Notes: generated by a model from the letters alone, not told the origin. A stretch of 64,000 nt of DNA from Bradyrhizobium sp. CB3481 (GCF_029714305.1 NZ_CP121647.1:7398501-7462500), one strand, 5' to 3'; counted from the stretch's first letter, positions 8,985-18,493 are shown. Numbers and translations: made by a program.

Positions 8985-10454
8985 TCAACTGCCCCCGCGC
9001 ACGTAGAGGACGGCCGCATCGTCAGCGTAGACGCGTCGCCAGCCGCCGAGATGATCGAGCAGGCCGGTTGCGGGCGCGCCCGGCCGCAGCAGCAAGCCAT
9101 CAACCTCGTGTTCTCTGAGCAGGCCGAGAAACTGGCCGACGTCCTTCAGCTCCAGCGCGTTGTAATAGGCCATTGTGAATTTTTCGCCGTACAGTTCGGC
9201 CCGCCCGTCGATGAACACGGGTATCTGTCGCCAGATTAAATAGCCGCCCATGGCACGATCGTTGAGAACCCGCCGGAGATCATGCGCCTTGATGGCCTCG
9301 ACGGCGGCGGCCGGCGAATCGCCTTTGGCAGGCGCGTAGGCCTGATGCGCCGCCAGGGGGAAGGTCAGGATGCCGAGCGCGACCATGAGCGGTGCCACGG
9401 CGGCAAGCCTCGCCCTGCCCGGCCAGGCCGGTTGCAGAACAAGCTGCCGTGACACCGGCGTCAGCACGACGATCGGCAGCAGCAAGGCAAAGATCTCCAG
9501 ATTCCTGCCATGCGCGAGCGCCATGTGCAGCAGGCCGAGCACCAGCGCGATCCGCGGCGGCGACAGGACGATGCCGCGGTAAAGCGCTCCCGCGATCAGA
9601 GCGAGAATTGTCAGCTCGAAGGCGCCAAGCTTGCCGAAATCCGCAGGTGCCCATTCGCTGATCAGCCGCAGCAGTTCTCCGAGGTCGAGAATCCTGCGTG
9701 ACGCAAGCATCGATTCCCAGCCATAGGGCGTGACGCAGCAGGCCGCCAATGCGCCCAGCCCGAACACAAGCCAGCGCATCGCCAGCGGCCTCCGCTGCGA
9801 CGGCTCGGCGTTCCACAGCGCGTCGATGGCGAACGCGCCGGCCAGCACCAGGCCGAACACGAAGCCGCCGTGCAGGTTGGCCCACAACGCAATCAGCGGC
9901 AGCAGCCAGAACGACGGCGGCTGACGCCGCTCGCTCGCCCTCATCAAACCATATGCCCAGGCCACCATGACCGGCATCGCCAGGACATGCGGACGCGCCA
10001 GCAAATGCGGCGTCGACAGCACCATCGCCACCAGCGCGACCAGGGCCGCATAGACGGCGGGAACGCGGCGCTCCAGGATATGCGCCAGCAGCGCGAAGGT
10101 CGCCGCAATCGCGCCCGCCGCAACCACCACCGGTCCGGTCCAGCCGGCCAGATTGTAGCTTACGGCATAGAGGATCTGCGCCAGCCAGGACGACGATATC
10201 CAGGGCTCGCCAGGCCGGCTGAAGGAATAGACATCGACGCGCGGCAACGCCCCGTGATCGAGAATCCACTGGCCTACGGCGATCTGCCAGTAGGTATCGG
10301 AATCGTTCAGAAGCGCGCTGCCATTGACCAGCATCAGCACGTAGACGCCGGCGCCGAGCCATAACCAGGCCGGGATCCGGCCAAGGATTTGGCCAAGGGC
10401 CCGGCCAAGGCTGAGCGCTTTCGCTTGGTGAAGCGTTGTGCTGTCCATGCTCAT
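8985..10454 (-). CDS. GT-C-like multi-pass membrane protein of unknown function (copy 2)
   Basis: Close paralogue of the next gene downstream, similar over its whole length by eye: DSDTYWQ (51-57), GQWILDH, SSSWLAQ, the Trp-Ala-Asn-Leu-His-Gly-Gly helix and the C-terminal FIDGRAELYG are all kept. From the ATG at 10454 the protein has 489 residues; Met3 at 10448 is also possible, and longer frames begin upstream without a good ribosome site. The 70-base gap to copy 1 shows a tandem duplication. The copies have diverged mainly in the N-terminal leader and in loop segments, which would fit different acceptors or subunits of a pair. No enzymatic role can be assigned from sequence. Confidence 0.68.
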   Translation of the reverse strand: MSMDSTTLHQAKALSLGRALGQILGRIPAWLWLGAGVYVLMLVNGSALLNDSDTYWQIAVGQWILDHGALPRVDVYSFSRPGEPWISSSWLAQILYAVSYNLAGWTGPVVVAAGAIAATFALLAHILERRVPAVYAALVALVAMVLSTPHLLARPHVLAMPVMVAWAYGLMRASERRQPPSFWLLPLIALWANLHGGFVFGLVLAGAFAIDALWNAEPSQRRPLAMRWLVFGLGALAACCVTPYGWESMLASRRILDLGELLRLISEWAPADFGKLGAFELTILALIAGALYRGIVLSPPRIALVLGLLHMALAHGRNLEIFALLLPIVVLTPVSRQLVLQPAWPGRARLAAVAPLMVALGILTFPLAAHQAYAPAKGDSPAAAVEAIKAHDLRRVLNDRAMGGYLIWRQIPVFIDGRAELYGEKFTMAYYNALELKDVGQFLGLLREHEVDGLLLRPGAPATGLLDHLGGWRRVYADDAAVLYVRGGS

Positions 10455-10563
10455 GACACGTCCCAGGCCGGCCCCCTTGCGCGCGATCGGATCAACCCGG
10501 CCCCCACTTACTGCCACGGCGCGTTTCCCGGTCGCGCTTCCGCGCGCGCTTTCCGGCTATGCG

Positions 10564-11391
10564 CTATTGGCGGAACGGATAGGCCAGTTGCCCGCCGATC
10601 TCGTGCGGAATCTGTTGATCGTCGGCGCCATATGCTTCCGGCAACCGGTTCTCCGGCATGCGGAACGTCCCGAACAGGATGTCCCAGATCGGAAAGGTGC
10701 CGGCGAAATTGGTGTTGCCGCCCTCTTCGAGCGAGGTGTGATGCCAGCGGTGGAAGACCGGCGTGGCAAGCACGTATTTGAGCGGCCCCAACGTCCAGTT
10801 CAGGTTGGCGTGAACGAACGCGGAGTGGAACGTCGTGAACGGTCCGACCCACAGCATGATGTTGGGAGAAATGCCCGCCATCAGCAGGATGACGTCGACC
10901 AGGATCGTTCCGATGAACAGGTTGACCGGATGAAACCGCGCCGCGGAGATCCATTCGAGATCCTCCGAGGAGTGATGGATGGCGTGATATTTCCAGAACG
11001 CGCCGCCGTGAAACATCCGGTGCAGCCAGTACAGCATGAAGTCGGACGCAACGAGAAACAGCAGCGCCTGCACCCACAGCGGAAGCTGCGCCAGCGGTCC
11101 ATGGCCGTTGTCGTAGAACGCGATCAGCTCGTCGACCTCATTGATGTTGAAGACGACGGAGGCGCCCAGCACCAGGAGCCCGATGCGGAAGATGCGGGCA
11201 AACACCGGCACGAAGAACCAGTAGCAGATATCGGTGACAAGCTCGCTCTTGCGCCACCAGGGTTTGCCCGGATTGCAGGCCCAGAAATGCGAGAGCGCCG
11301 TGAACACCAGCGCGAGCGCGATCGTTGCCGGAACGATCTTCGCCATCGTCTGACCTATGACTTCGATGACTTCCATTGGCAGACTGGACAT
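10564..11391 (-). CDS. Sterol desaturase / fatty acid hydroxylase family membrane protein (copy 2)
   Basis: Di-iron membrane oxygenase, 275 residues, collinear with the protein at 5454-6347. The histidine clusters HRMFH (124-128), HAIHH (136-140) and HRWHH are all present, so it should be catalytically competent. It lacks the basic C-terminal extension of copy 1. It is the first gene of the five-gene minus-strand run, and the flp pilin gene starts 300 bases away on the other strand. Two hydroxylases flanking two GT-C-like proteins and an acyltransferase suggest a lipid with a modified acyl or polycyclic chain, but the substrate cannot be read from the sequence. Confidence 0.85.
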   Translation of the reverse strand: MSSLPMEVIEVIGQTMAKIVPATIALALVFTALSHFWACNPGKPWWRKSELVTDICYWFFVPVFARIFRIGLLVLGASVVFNINEVDELIAFYDNGHGPLAQLPLWVQALLFLVASDFMLYWLHRMFHGGAFWKYHAIHHSSEDLEWISAARFHPVNLFIGTILVDVILLMAGISPNIMLWVGPFTTFHSAFVHANLNWTLGPLKYVLATPVFHRWHHTSLEEGGNTNFAGTFPIWDILFGTFRMPENRLPEAYGADDQQIPHEIGGQLAYPFRQ

Positions 11392-11697
11392 GCGGCCTCG
11401 CTCGATCGGAGAGTTCAGAGGTATCCGGTCGCGCTTAAGGAGCCGTGAATAGAAGGCATTTCGAGCCGGTTCAGCGCACCCAACAAGCTACCGCTGACGC
11501 TGCGCTTGCATTTTATCGAACGCCTTAATGCGACGTTTACTGTGCTCAAGAACTGCAAGTTCCAAGCATTTTTGCATGGTCGAATTAACTGCGCCGAAAT
11601 TGTCGCACCCTAGGGTGACGCCATGGTCACGGTGCTGAGAACGCCGACGGACCAAGCTTAAGTTCGACCAGCCACGTGTACACAGGAGTTATCGTCT
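11392..11697. other. Divergent intergenic region, hydroxylase copy 2 / flp pilin
   Basis: Just over 300 bases holding the promoters of two divergent units. TTAATGCGACGTTTAC at 11525-11540 is a CtrA-like element (TTAA-N7-TTTAC, one mismatch). A GTCGCACC/GGGTGACG-type dyad near 11600-11620 is weak. No gene is seen here. Confidence 0.4.
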
Positions 11698-11862
11698 ATG
11701 AAGAATCTCGTTTCGCGTTTCGTGAAGGATGAGTCCGGCGCCACCGCCATCGAATACGGCCTGATTGCCGCCGGCATCGCGATCGCGATCATCACCGCCG
11801 TCAACGGCCTCGGCTCCAAGCTGTCGACCAACTTCAACACGATCTCGACCTCGCTGAAGTAA
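11698..11862 (+). CDS. flp: Flp-type pilin subunit
   Basis: Structural subunit of the Tad pilus, only 54 residues and so easily missed. A short basic leader MKNLVSRFVKDESG ends in the glycine cut by prepilin peptidase. The mature protein starts ATAIEYGLIAAGIA, with Glu at +5 and the Glu-Tyr pair typical of Flp pilins, then a hydrophobic helix and a short polar C terminus. An AGGAG ribosome site at 11684-11688 sits nine bases before the ATG. A strong terminator follows, so the pilin mRNA is probably monocistronic and abundant, as expected for the major subunit. The peptidase gene starts 180 bases downstream. Confidence 0.95.
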   Translation: MKNLVSRFVKDESGATAIEYGLIAAGIAIAIITAVNGLGSKLSTNFNTISTSLK

Positions 11863-11885
11863 GCGGCGGTAACGAGCAAATCGTC

Positions 11886-11911
11886 AAAGGCCTCGGTACG
11901 CCGAGGCCTTT
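11886..11911 (+). terminator. Intrinsic terminator after flp
   Basis: Stem AAAGGCCTCGG / CCGAGGCCTTT with loop TACG, followed by further T residues. It begins 24 bases after the pilin stop codon and separates pilin expression from the cpa genes. Confidence 0.9.
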
Positions 11912-12039
11912 TTCGTTTCTGCACGGCACGGCGGCGGATGCGGCATGCCGGCAAATGCCGCCGTTTCCCGATTGTTCATCTCTGGTGGCTAGGCTCGACC
12001 GGCATTCTGGACCCGTTCACCCGCAGCAAGCGTGAAATC

Positions 12040-12564
12040 ATGATTCTCGATACCGCCCGCCTTCTGCTGTTTCCGGCCCTGATGGCGTTTGCGGCTGCGA
12101 GCGACCTGTTCACGATGACCATTCCGAACCGTGTGTCGCTGGTGCTGGTCGCCGGCTTCATGGCGCTTGCGGTGCTGGGCGGCATGAGCCTGAACGATAT
12201 CCTGATGCATTTCGGCGCCGGCGCGATCGTTCTGGTGGGGGCCTTCTTCTGCTTCGCAATGGGCTGGATGGGCGGCGGCGACGCCAAGGTCGCGGCCAGC
12301 GTGGCGCTCTGGTTCGGCTTCGACCACCTGCTCGACTATCTGCTCTACGTCTCGCTGCTGGGCGGTGCGCTGACCATCCTGCTGATTCAATTCCGGCAAT
12401 GGCCGCTGCCTTCCCTGCTCTCGGGGCAAGCCTGGCTGAGCCGGCTGCATGACAAGCAGACCGGCATTCCCTACGGCATCGCGCTCGCGCTCGGCGCGCT
12501 GATCGTCTATCCGCAGACCGAATGGATCAAGGCGGTCGACCTCGCGCACCTCGCCATGCGCTGA
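12040..12564 (+). CDS. cpaA: Prepilin peptidase, CpaA/TadV
   Basis: Aspartic protease of family A24 that removes the Flp leader at the inner membrane. The 174-residue product is short like other TadV enzymes and lacks the methyltransferase domain of PilD. The two catalytic aspartates are visible: Asp22 in AASDLFTMTIPN and Asp81 in the GGGDAK motif. Hydrophobic helices surround them. I used the ATG at 12040 because the conserved N terminus begins there; the open frame extends upstream toward the flp terminator without family similarity. It precedes cpaB by 126 bases, a gap that holds a CtrA-like element. Confidence 0.9.
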   Translation: MILDTARLLLFPALMAFAAASDLFTMTIPNRVSLVLVAGFMALAVLGGMSLNDILMHFGAGAIVLVGAFFCFAMGWMGGGDAKVAASVALWFGFDHLLDYLLYVSLLGGALTILLIQFRQWPLPSLLSGQAWLSRLHDKQTGIPYGIALALGALIVYPQTEWIKAVDLAHLAMR

Positions 12565-12609
12565 TCCGGCGCTGCTAACTTTCCGTTAAGGCAATTTACA
12601 CACGCCTCA

Positions 12610-12625
12610 TTAACCATGCTTTGAC
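12610..12625 (+). promoter_or_regulatory. CtrA-like element upstream of cpaB
   Basis: TTAACCATGCTTTGAC reads TTAA-N7-TTGAC, one mismatch from the CtrA consensus. It lies about 65 bases before the cpaB ATG. Single-mismatch copies are expected by chance a few times in a window of this size, so this is only suggestive. Confidence 0.3.
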
Positions 12626-12690
12626 GAATAGCTGGTCAACTCCCATCACGGCGACGGAAGCGTCGCGGCGTAATGTGGAAAGTGAAGCGT

Positions 12691-13485
12691 ATGAATAAGC
12701 CACGCATCGTGGTCCTGGCCATCGCCATCGGCGCCGGAGGCATCGCCGCCTATCTCGCCAGCGGATCGTCAGACGACAAGCCTGCACCGGCCCAACAGGT
12801 CGTGCAGATGCAAACCGTCGATATTCTCGTCGCAAAATCGGATATCGGCCTCGGCCACTCGCTCAAGCCGGGCGATATCGACTGGCAGGCCTGGCCGGCC
12901 ACGAGCGCCAGCGGCAACCTGATCAGCCGCGCCAGCAGGGCTGAGGCGATCAGGGAGGTCACCGGCTCGATCGCCCGCTCGCCGTTCATCGCGGGCGAGC
13001 CGATCCGCGACCAGAAGCTGGTGAAGGCCGACGGCTCCGGCTTCATGGCGGCGATCCTGCCCGCGGGCTACCGGGCCATTTCCACTGAAATTTCCCCGGA
13101 AACCGGCGCCGGCGGCTTCATTCTGCCGAACGACCGGGTCGACGTCATTCTCACCAAGCGCGAGAAGAATCCGGACAGCAAGGGCCCGGACAGCTCCAAC
13201 TCGGAGATCATTCTCAGCAATGTCCGCGTTCTCGCAATCGACCAGGCGCCGAAGGAGAAGGAAGGCTCCAGCTCGCTGGTCGGCAAGACCGTGACCCTCG
13301 AACTAAAGCCCGAGCAGGCCGAAACGCTGGCGCGCTCGCGCCAGAGCGGCACGCTGACGCTGGCGCTGCGCAGCATCGCCGACATCAACGCACCCGAAAA
13401 GCAAGACGATACCCAAGTCAAGCGCGGCGAAAACCTCAACGTCATCCGTTACGGCGTTGCCAGCCAGCAGATGATGCAGAAGTGA
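12691..13485 (+). CDS. cpaB: Tad pilus assembly protein CpaB (RcpC)
   Basis: Inner-membrane-anchored periplasmic protein that supports the CpaC secretin. The N-terminal hydrophobic helix (IVVLAIAIGAGGIAAYLA) is followed by an SAF domain beginning near VDILVAKSDIGLGHSL, then the RcpC domain with GFILPNDRVDVILT and SLVGKTVTLEL. The start at 12691 (MNKPRIVVL) gives 264 residues; an upstream ATG at 12673 adds six residues. It is the first gene of a tight run cpaBCDEF-tadBC, all on the plus strand with gaps under 25 bases or short overlaps, so a single operon is likely. Confidence 0.92.
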   Translation: MNKPRIVVLAIAIGAGGIAAYLASGSSDDKPAPAQQVVQMQTVDILVAKSDIGLGHSLKPGDIDWQAWPATSASGNLISRASRAEAIREVTGSIARSPFIAGEPIRDQKLVKADGSGFMAAILPAGYRAISTEISPETGAGGFILPNDRVDVILTKREKNPDSKGPDSSNSEIILSNVRVLAIDQAPKEKEGSSSLVGKTVTLELKPEQAETLARSRQSGTLTLALRSIADINAPEKQDDTQVKRGENLNVIRYGVASQQMMQK

Positions 13486-13502
13486 CCGAAAGGACGCACG
13501 TT

Positions 13503-14975
13503 ATGAAGTGCAGGGAAATTCAGCCGATGATGCGAACGTTCATCGTCCGCGCCCTGTCGTTTTCGGCCGTGGCTGCTCTCACGCTCAATCCGGCGCTGAC
13601 GCCGGTGGTGGCGAGCGACTATCGCGTCGCGCCGGTCGCCGCGGATGGCCAGATGAGCGCGCGCTTCGTTTCGCTCGGCATCGGCAAATCGATGGTGATC
13701 GACCTGCCGCGCGAGATCAAGGACGTCCTCGTCGCCGATCCGAAGATCGCCAACGCGGTGGTCCGTTCGAGTCAGCGCGCCTATATCATCGGCGCCGCGG
13801 TCGGCCAGACCAACATCGTGTTCTTCGATTCCACGGGCGCGCAGATCGCCGCCTATGACATCGCGGTCAAGCGCGACCTCAACGGCGTGCGCGCGGCGCT
13901 GAAACAGTCGCTGCCGAATTCGGACATCCAGATCGAGGGCGTCGGCGACGGCGTGGTCCTGACCGGCACCGCGGCGACCCCGATCGAGGCGCAGCAGGCC
14001 GCAGACATCGCCGCCCGCCTCGTGAACGGCAGCGACAAGGTGGTCAATTCGATCGCCGTCCGCGGCCGCGACCAGGTGATGCTGAAGGTGACGGTCGCCG
14101 AAGTCTCGCGCAACATCATCAAGCAGCTCGGCATCGATCTCACGGCCAACCTGAACTACGGCACGTCGGTGGTGAATTTCAATAATACCAATCCATTCAC
14201 CGCGCTTGGCCGTCCGCTGGTCGTGGGCAACGAGCTCCAGACAAAGTTCGGCGCCACACCGTCGGTGACCGCGACCCTGCGCGCCATGGAGGGCTCCGGC
14301 GTCATCCGCACGCTGGCCGAACCGAACCTGACCGCGATCTCGGGCGAATCCGCGACCTTCATCGCCGGCGGCGAGTTTCCCGTTCCCGCGGGCTATTCCT
14401 GCGACCCGCTCACGCGCGTCTGTACGACCCAGATCTCGTTCAAGAAGTTCGGTATCTCGCTCAACTTCACGCCTGTCGTGATGACCGAAGGCCGCATCAG
14501 CCTTCGTGTCATGACGGAAGTGTCGGAGCTGTCGAACGAGAACTCGATCACGCTGACGCAGGCCCTGAGCAACAATTCGAGCAACTCGCTGACCATTCCC
14601 TCGATCAAGACCCGCCGCGCGGAAACCACGCTGGAAATCCCCTCGGGCGGCGCGATGGCGATGGCAGGCTTGATTGCGGACCAGACCAAGCAGGCCATCA
14701 GCGGACTGCCGGGACTGGCGCAACTGCCGGTTCTCGGCACGCTGTTCCGCAGCCGCGACTACGTCAACAACCAGACCGAACTGATGGTCCTGGTCACGCC
14801 CTATGTGGTGCGCGCGGTGGCACAGAAGGACCTGTCGCGTCCCGATGACGGCTTTGCCGCCGCCTCGGACCCGCAGGCCGACCTGCTCGGCAACATCAAT
14901 CGCATCTACGGCGTTCCGGGCCGGGTCGAGAAGGCACGGAATTATCGCGGCACCTACGGCTTTATTACGGACTGA
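13503..14975 (+). CDS. cpaC: Tad pilus outer-membrane secretin CpaC (RcpA)
   Basis: Forms the outer-membrane ring through which the Flp pilus exits. After a signal peptide come the pilus-formation domain (residues about 50-120, GKSMVIDLP and LVADPKIANAVV), a BON-like section (IEGVGDGVVLTGTA) and the type II/III secretin domain, which ends ELMVLVTPYVVRA. A loop in the secretin region carries two cysteines eight residues apart (SCDPLTRVC), a possible disulphide. A GAAAGGA ribosome site precedes the ATG at 13503. The separate short protein at 4815-5321 resembles the N-terminal domain only. Confidence 0.93.
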   Translation: MKCREIQPMMRTFIVRALSFSAVAALTLNPALTPVVASDYRVAPVAADGQMSARFVSLGIGKSMVIDLPREIKDVLVADPKIANAVVRSSQRAYIIGAAVGQTNIVFFDSTGAQIAAYDIAVKRDLNGVRAALKQSLPNSDIQIEGVGDGVVLTGTAATPIEAQQAADIAARLVNGSDKVVNSIAVRGRDQVMLKVTVAEVSRNIIKQLGIDLTANLNYGTSVVNFNNTNPFTALGRPLVVGNELQTKFGATPSVTATLRAMEGSGVIRTLAEPNLTAISGESATFIAGGEFPVPAGYSCDPLTRVCTTQISFKKFGISLNFTPVVMTEGRISLRVMTEVSELSNENSITLTQALSNNSSNSLTIPSIKTRRAETTLEIPSGGAMAMAGLIADQTKQAISGLPGLAQLPVLGTLFRSRDYVNNQTELMVLVTPYVVRAVAQKDLSRPDDGFAAASDPQADLLGNINRIYGVPGRVEKARNYRGTYGFITD

Positions 14976-14983
14976 GGCGGGAC

Positions 14984-15736
14984 ATGACACAGAGGACAAC
15001 CCCAACCAAGCCCGCCGATATCAGGCGCGCCCTGCGCCTGACGGGAGCGCTGCTCGGCCTTTCGATGGCGCTCGGCGCCTGCAAGCACGTCACTGACGTC
15101 GTTGCGACGGGGAGCGTGCCCGATGACTATAAACAGCGCCATCCGATCGCGGTGACGGAGGCCGACCGCTCGATCGTGGTTTTCGTCGGCCGCGGCCGCG
15201 GCGGCCTTTCCGCGACGCAGCGCGCCGACGTGATGGGCCTGGCCCAGAGCTGGCTTCGCGAAGGCACCGGTGCCATCAGCGTCGACGTGCCCGTCAAGAC
15301 GCCGAACGCGCGGGCGGCCGAGGATTCCTTGCGCGAGATCCGGGCCACCTTCGCCGCCGCCGGCGTGCCGCCGCGCGCGATCAATATCCGCGAATACCAC
15401 CCGGAAGACCCCCGGCACATGGCCGCGATCCGCCTCAACTATCCGAAGATCTCGGCGGTCGCCGGCCCGTGCGGGCTGTGGCCGGAGGACATCGGGCCTT
15501 CGATTCACAACAAGAGCTACTTCGAGAACAAGCAGTACTACAATTTCGGCTGCTCCAACCAACGCAATCTGGCGGCAATGGTCGACAACCCGTCGGACCT
15601 GGTGCAGCCGCGTTCCGAAACCGCGGCCTATGCGCCGCGCCGCGCCGCCGCCTTCGAGAAATATCGCAAGGGTACGTCAACCGCGACGACGTATCCAGAG
15701 AGCGACAAGGCCAAACTTAGCGATACCGGCAAATGA
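14984..15736 (+). CDS. cpaD: Tad pilus lipoprotein CpaD
   Basis: Outer-membrane-associated lipoprotein thought to act as a pilotin or partner of the CpaC secretin. The 250-residue product has a lipobox ending LGAC at about residue 33, then the CpaD domain with the segments RGRGGLS and IREYHPEDP and the conserved CGLWPEDIGP region. Cysteines at CGLW and GCSNQRN could pair. The stop overlaps the cpaE start by four bases (ATGA), and it follows cpaC by eight bases, which supports co-translation. Confidence 0.92.
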   Translation: MTQRTTPTKPADIRRALRLTGALLGLSMALGACKHVTDVVATGSVPDDYKQRHPIAVTEADRSIVVFVGRGRGGLSATQRADVMGLAQSWLREGTGAISVDVPVKTPNARAAEDSLREIRATFAAAGVPPRAINIREYHPEDPRHMAAIRLNYPKISAVAGPCGLWPEDIGPSIHNKSYFENKQYYNFGCSNQRNLAAMVDNPSDLVQPRSETAAYAPRRAAAFEKYRKGTSTATTYPESDKAKLSDTGK

Positions 15737-17010
15737 TCACTTACTCGCGCCAGAACACAGATCCGCAGCAGCCGCCCGAAGTCGGGGCGCCGTCCACCGA
15801 GGACCACATTGCGCCGGCGCCTCGGGTGTCGGTGCAGGCATTCTGCGAGACGGTGGAGACCGCGGCCGCCGTGCAGTCGGCGGGCGAAGACCGCCGCCTG
15901 GGCAAGGCTCACCTCAAGATCCAGATGGGCGGCATGGCCGCCGCCATCGAGGCCTACCGCTCGGCCCCGACGCCGAACGTCATCATCCTGGAGACCGAGG
16001 GCCGCAACGACATCCTCGCCGGCCTCGACCAGCTTGCCACTGTCTGCGACGCAGGCACCCGCGTCATCGTGATCGGCCGCATCAACGACGTCATGCTCTA
16101 TCGCGAATTGGTCCGGCGCGGCGTCAGCGACTACGTCATCGCCCCGGTCAACGCGATCGACGTCGTGCGCTCGGTCTGCAACCTGTTCTCGTCGCCGGAA
16201 GCCAAGGCCGTCGGCCGCATCATCGCCATCGTCGGTGCCAAGGGCGGCGTCGGCGCATCCACCGTCGCCCACAACGTCGCCTGGGCGATCGCGCGCGACC
16301 TGTCGCTGGATTCCGTGGTCGCCGATCTCGACCTCGCGTTCGGCACCGCCGGCCTCGACTACAACCAGGACCCGCCGCAGGGCATCGCGGACGCGGTGTT
16401 CTCGCCCGACCGGATCGATACCGCCTTCCTCGACCGCCTGCTGTCGAAGTGCACCGACCATCTCAGCCTGCTGGCCGCGCCGGCGACGCTCGACCGCGTC
16501 TACGATTTCGGCGCCGAAGCGTTCGATGCGATCTTCGATACGCTGCGCACCACGATGCCCTGCATCGTGCTCGACGTCCCACATCAGTGGTCGGGATGGA
16601 CCAAGCGCGCCCTGATCGCGGCCGACGACATCCTGATCGTCGCCGCGCCCGATCTTGCCAATCTGCGCAACACCAAGAACATCTTCGACCTCTTGAAGTC
16701 GTCGCGGCCGAACGATCGCGCCCCGCTCTATTGCCTCAACCAGGTCGGCATCCCCAAGCGTCCGGAGATCCCCGCCGCCGAGTTCGCCAAGGCGATCGAA
16801 AATCACCCGATCGCCACCATCCCGTTCGAGCCGCAGATCTTCGGTTCGGCCGCCAACAACGGCCAGATGATCGCGGAAATCTCCGCGACCCATAAGACCA
16901 CCGAGATCTTCCTGCAGATCGCGCAGCGGCTGACCGGCCGCGGCGAGACCAAGAAGCCGAAGAGTTCGTTGCTGTCGCCTTTGATCGAGAAGTTGCGGGC
17001 CAAGAAGTAG
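15733..17010 (+). CDS. cpaE: Tad pilus localisation ATPase CpaE (TadZ)
   Basis: ParA/MinD-like ATPase that places the pilus machine at the cell pole. The N-terminal 150 residues form a receiver-like domain without an obvious phosphorylation signature. The deviant Walker A GAKGGVGAST starts near residue 168, with the Walker B-like VVADLDLAFG after it. The 425-residue length is usual. It begins inside the cpaD stop codon (ATGA) and ends 22 bases before cpaF. Polar placement fits the cell-cycle control hinted at by the CtrA box upstream of tadE. Confidence 0.93.
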   Translation: MITYSRQNTDPQQPPEVGAPSTEDHIAPAPRVSVQAFCETVETAAAVQSAGEDRRLGKAHLKIQMGGMAAAIEAYRSAPTPNVIILETEGRNDILAGLDQLATVCDAGTRVIVIGRINDVMLYRELVRRGVSDYVIAPVNAIDVVRSVCNLFSSPEAKAVGRIIAIVGAKGGVGASTVAHNVAWAIARDLSLDSVVADLDLAFGTAGLDYNQDPPQGIADAVFSPDRIDTAFLDRLLSKCTDHLSLLAAPATLDRVYDFGAEAFDAIFDTLRTTMPCIVLDVPHQWSGWTKRALIAADDILIVAAPDLANLRNTKNIFDLLKSSRPNDRAPLYCLNQVGIPKRPEIPAAEFAKAIENHPIATIPFEPQIFGSAANNGQMIAEISATHKTTEIFLQIAQRLTGRGETKKPKSSLLSPLIEKLRAKK

Positions 17011-17032
17011 GTCGCCCGCGTGGAGTGCCATC

Positions 17033-18493
17033 GTGTTCGGTAAGCGTAGCGGAAATGATGATGTTCGGGCGCTGAAGCCCACCTTCCAGGCGCCGGAGCC
17101 GGCTCCCGCCGCAGCCCCGGCGCGCGAGATCGCCGCGCCGACGGTCGCCTCGCCGCCGATTGCCCCCGCCAAGCCGCCGCCGGCCCCTGCTGCGGCCGCG
17201 GGGCGGTCCGACAATTACTACCAGGTCAAGGCCACCATTTTCGGTGCGCTGATCGAGGCGATCGACCTCGCCCAGCTCGCCAAGCTCGACGGCGAGTCGG
17301 CGCGCGAGGAAATCCGCGACATCGTCAACGAGATCATCGCGATCAAGAACATCGTGATGTCGATTGCCGAGCAGGAAGAGCTGCTCGACGACATCTGCAA
17401 CGACGTGCTCGGTTACGGACCGCTCGAGCCGCTGCTGTCGCGCGACGACATCGCCGACATCATGGTCAACGGCGCCGGCACGGTGTTCATCGAAGTCGGC
17501 GGCAAGATCCAGAAGACCGGCATTCGCTTCCGCGACAACCAGCAGCTGCTCAACATCTGCCAGCGCATCGTCAGCCAGGTCGGCCGGCGCGTCGACGAAT
17601 CCTCGCCGATCTGCGACGCCCGCCTCGCCGACGGCAGCCGCGTCAACGCCATCGTGCCGCCGCTGGCGATCGACGGTCCCGCGCTCACCATTCGTAAATT
17701 CAAGAAGGACAAGCTCACGCTCGACCAGCTGGTCAAGTTCGGCGCGATCTCGCCGGAGGGCGCGACAATCCTGCAGATCATCGGCCGCGTCCGCTGCAAC
17801 GTTCTGATCTCCGGCGGCACCGGCTCCGGCAAGACGACCCTTCTGAACTGCCTGACCAACTATATCGAGCATGACGAGCGCGTCATCACCTGCGAAGACG
17901 CCGCCGAACTTCAGTTGCAGCAGCCTCACGTGGTGCGGCTGGAAACCCGGCCGCCCAACATCGAAGGCGAAGGCCAGGTCACCATGCGCGAACTGGTCCG
18001 CAACTGCCTGCGTATGCGCCCTGAACGCATCATCGTCGGCGAAGTCCGCGGACCCGAGGCGTTCGACCTCCTGCAGGCCATGAACACCGGCCACGACGGC
18101 TCGATGGGAACGCTGCACGCCAACAATCCCCGCGAAGCGCTGTCACGCTGCGAATCCATGATCACCATGGGCGGCTTCTCGCTGCCCTCGCGCACCATCC
18201 GCGAGATGATCTGCGCCTCGATCGACGTCATCGTGCAGGCGGCGCGCCTGCGCGACGGCTCGCGCCGCATCACGCACATCACCGAGGTGATGGGCATGGA
18301 AGGCGACACCATCATCACCCAGGATTTGTTCCTGTACGACATGGTCGGCGAAGACGCGAACGGCAAGATCATCGGTCGGCACCGCTCGACCGGCATCGGA
18401 CGCCCAAAGTTCTGGGACCGGGCGCGGTATTACAACGAAGAGAAGCGGCTTGCGGCTGCGCTCGACGCCGCCGAAGTCACCGACAAGGCCTAA
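17033..18493 (+). CDS. cpaF: Tad pilus assembly ATPase CpaF (TadA)
   Basis: Hexameric type II/IV secretion ATPase that powers pilus extension and probably retraction. The GTG start has a GGAG ribosome site eight bases before it. The first 60 residues are Ala/Pro-rich and disordered. The catalytic domain has Walker [11 protein letters not shown] (about 260-269), an Asp box, Walker B with IIVGEVRG (about 333) and the His box [11 protein letters not shown]. The 486-residue product is complete. Confidence 0.95.
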   Translation: MFGKRSGNDDVRALKPTFQAPEPAPAAAPAREIAAPTVASPPIAPAKPPPAPAAAAGRSDNYYQVKATIFGALIEAIDLAQLAKLDGESAREEIRDIVNEIIAIKNIVMSIAEQEELLDDICNDVLGYGPLEPLLSRDDIADIMVNGAGTVFIEVGGKIQKTGIRFRDNQQLLNICQRIVSQVGRRVDESSPICDARLADGSRVNAIVPPLAIDGPALTIRKFKKDKLTLDQLVKFGAISPEGATILQIIGRVRCNVLISGGTGSGKTTLLNCLTNYIEHDERVITCEDAAELQLQQPHVVRLETRPPNIEGEGQVTMRELVRNCLRMRPERIIVGEVRGPEAFDLLQAMNTGHDGSMGTLHANNPREALSRCESMITMGGFSLPSRTIREMICASIDVIVQAARLRDGSRRITHITEVMGMEGDTIITQDLFLYDMVGEDANGKIIGRHRSTGIGRPKFWDRARYYNEEKRLAAALDAAEVTDKA

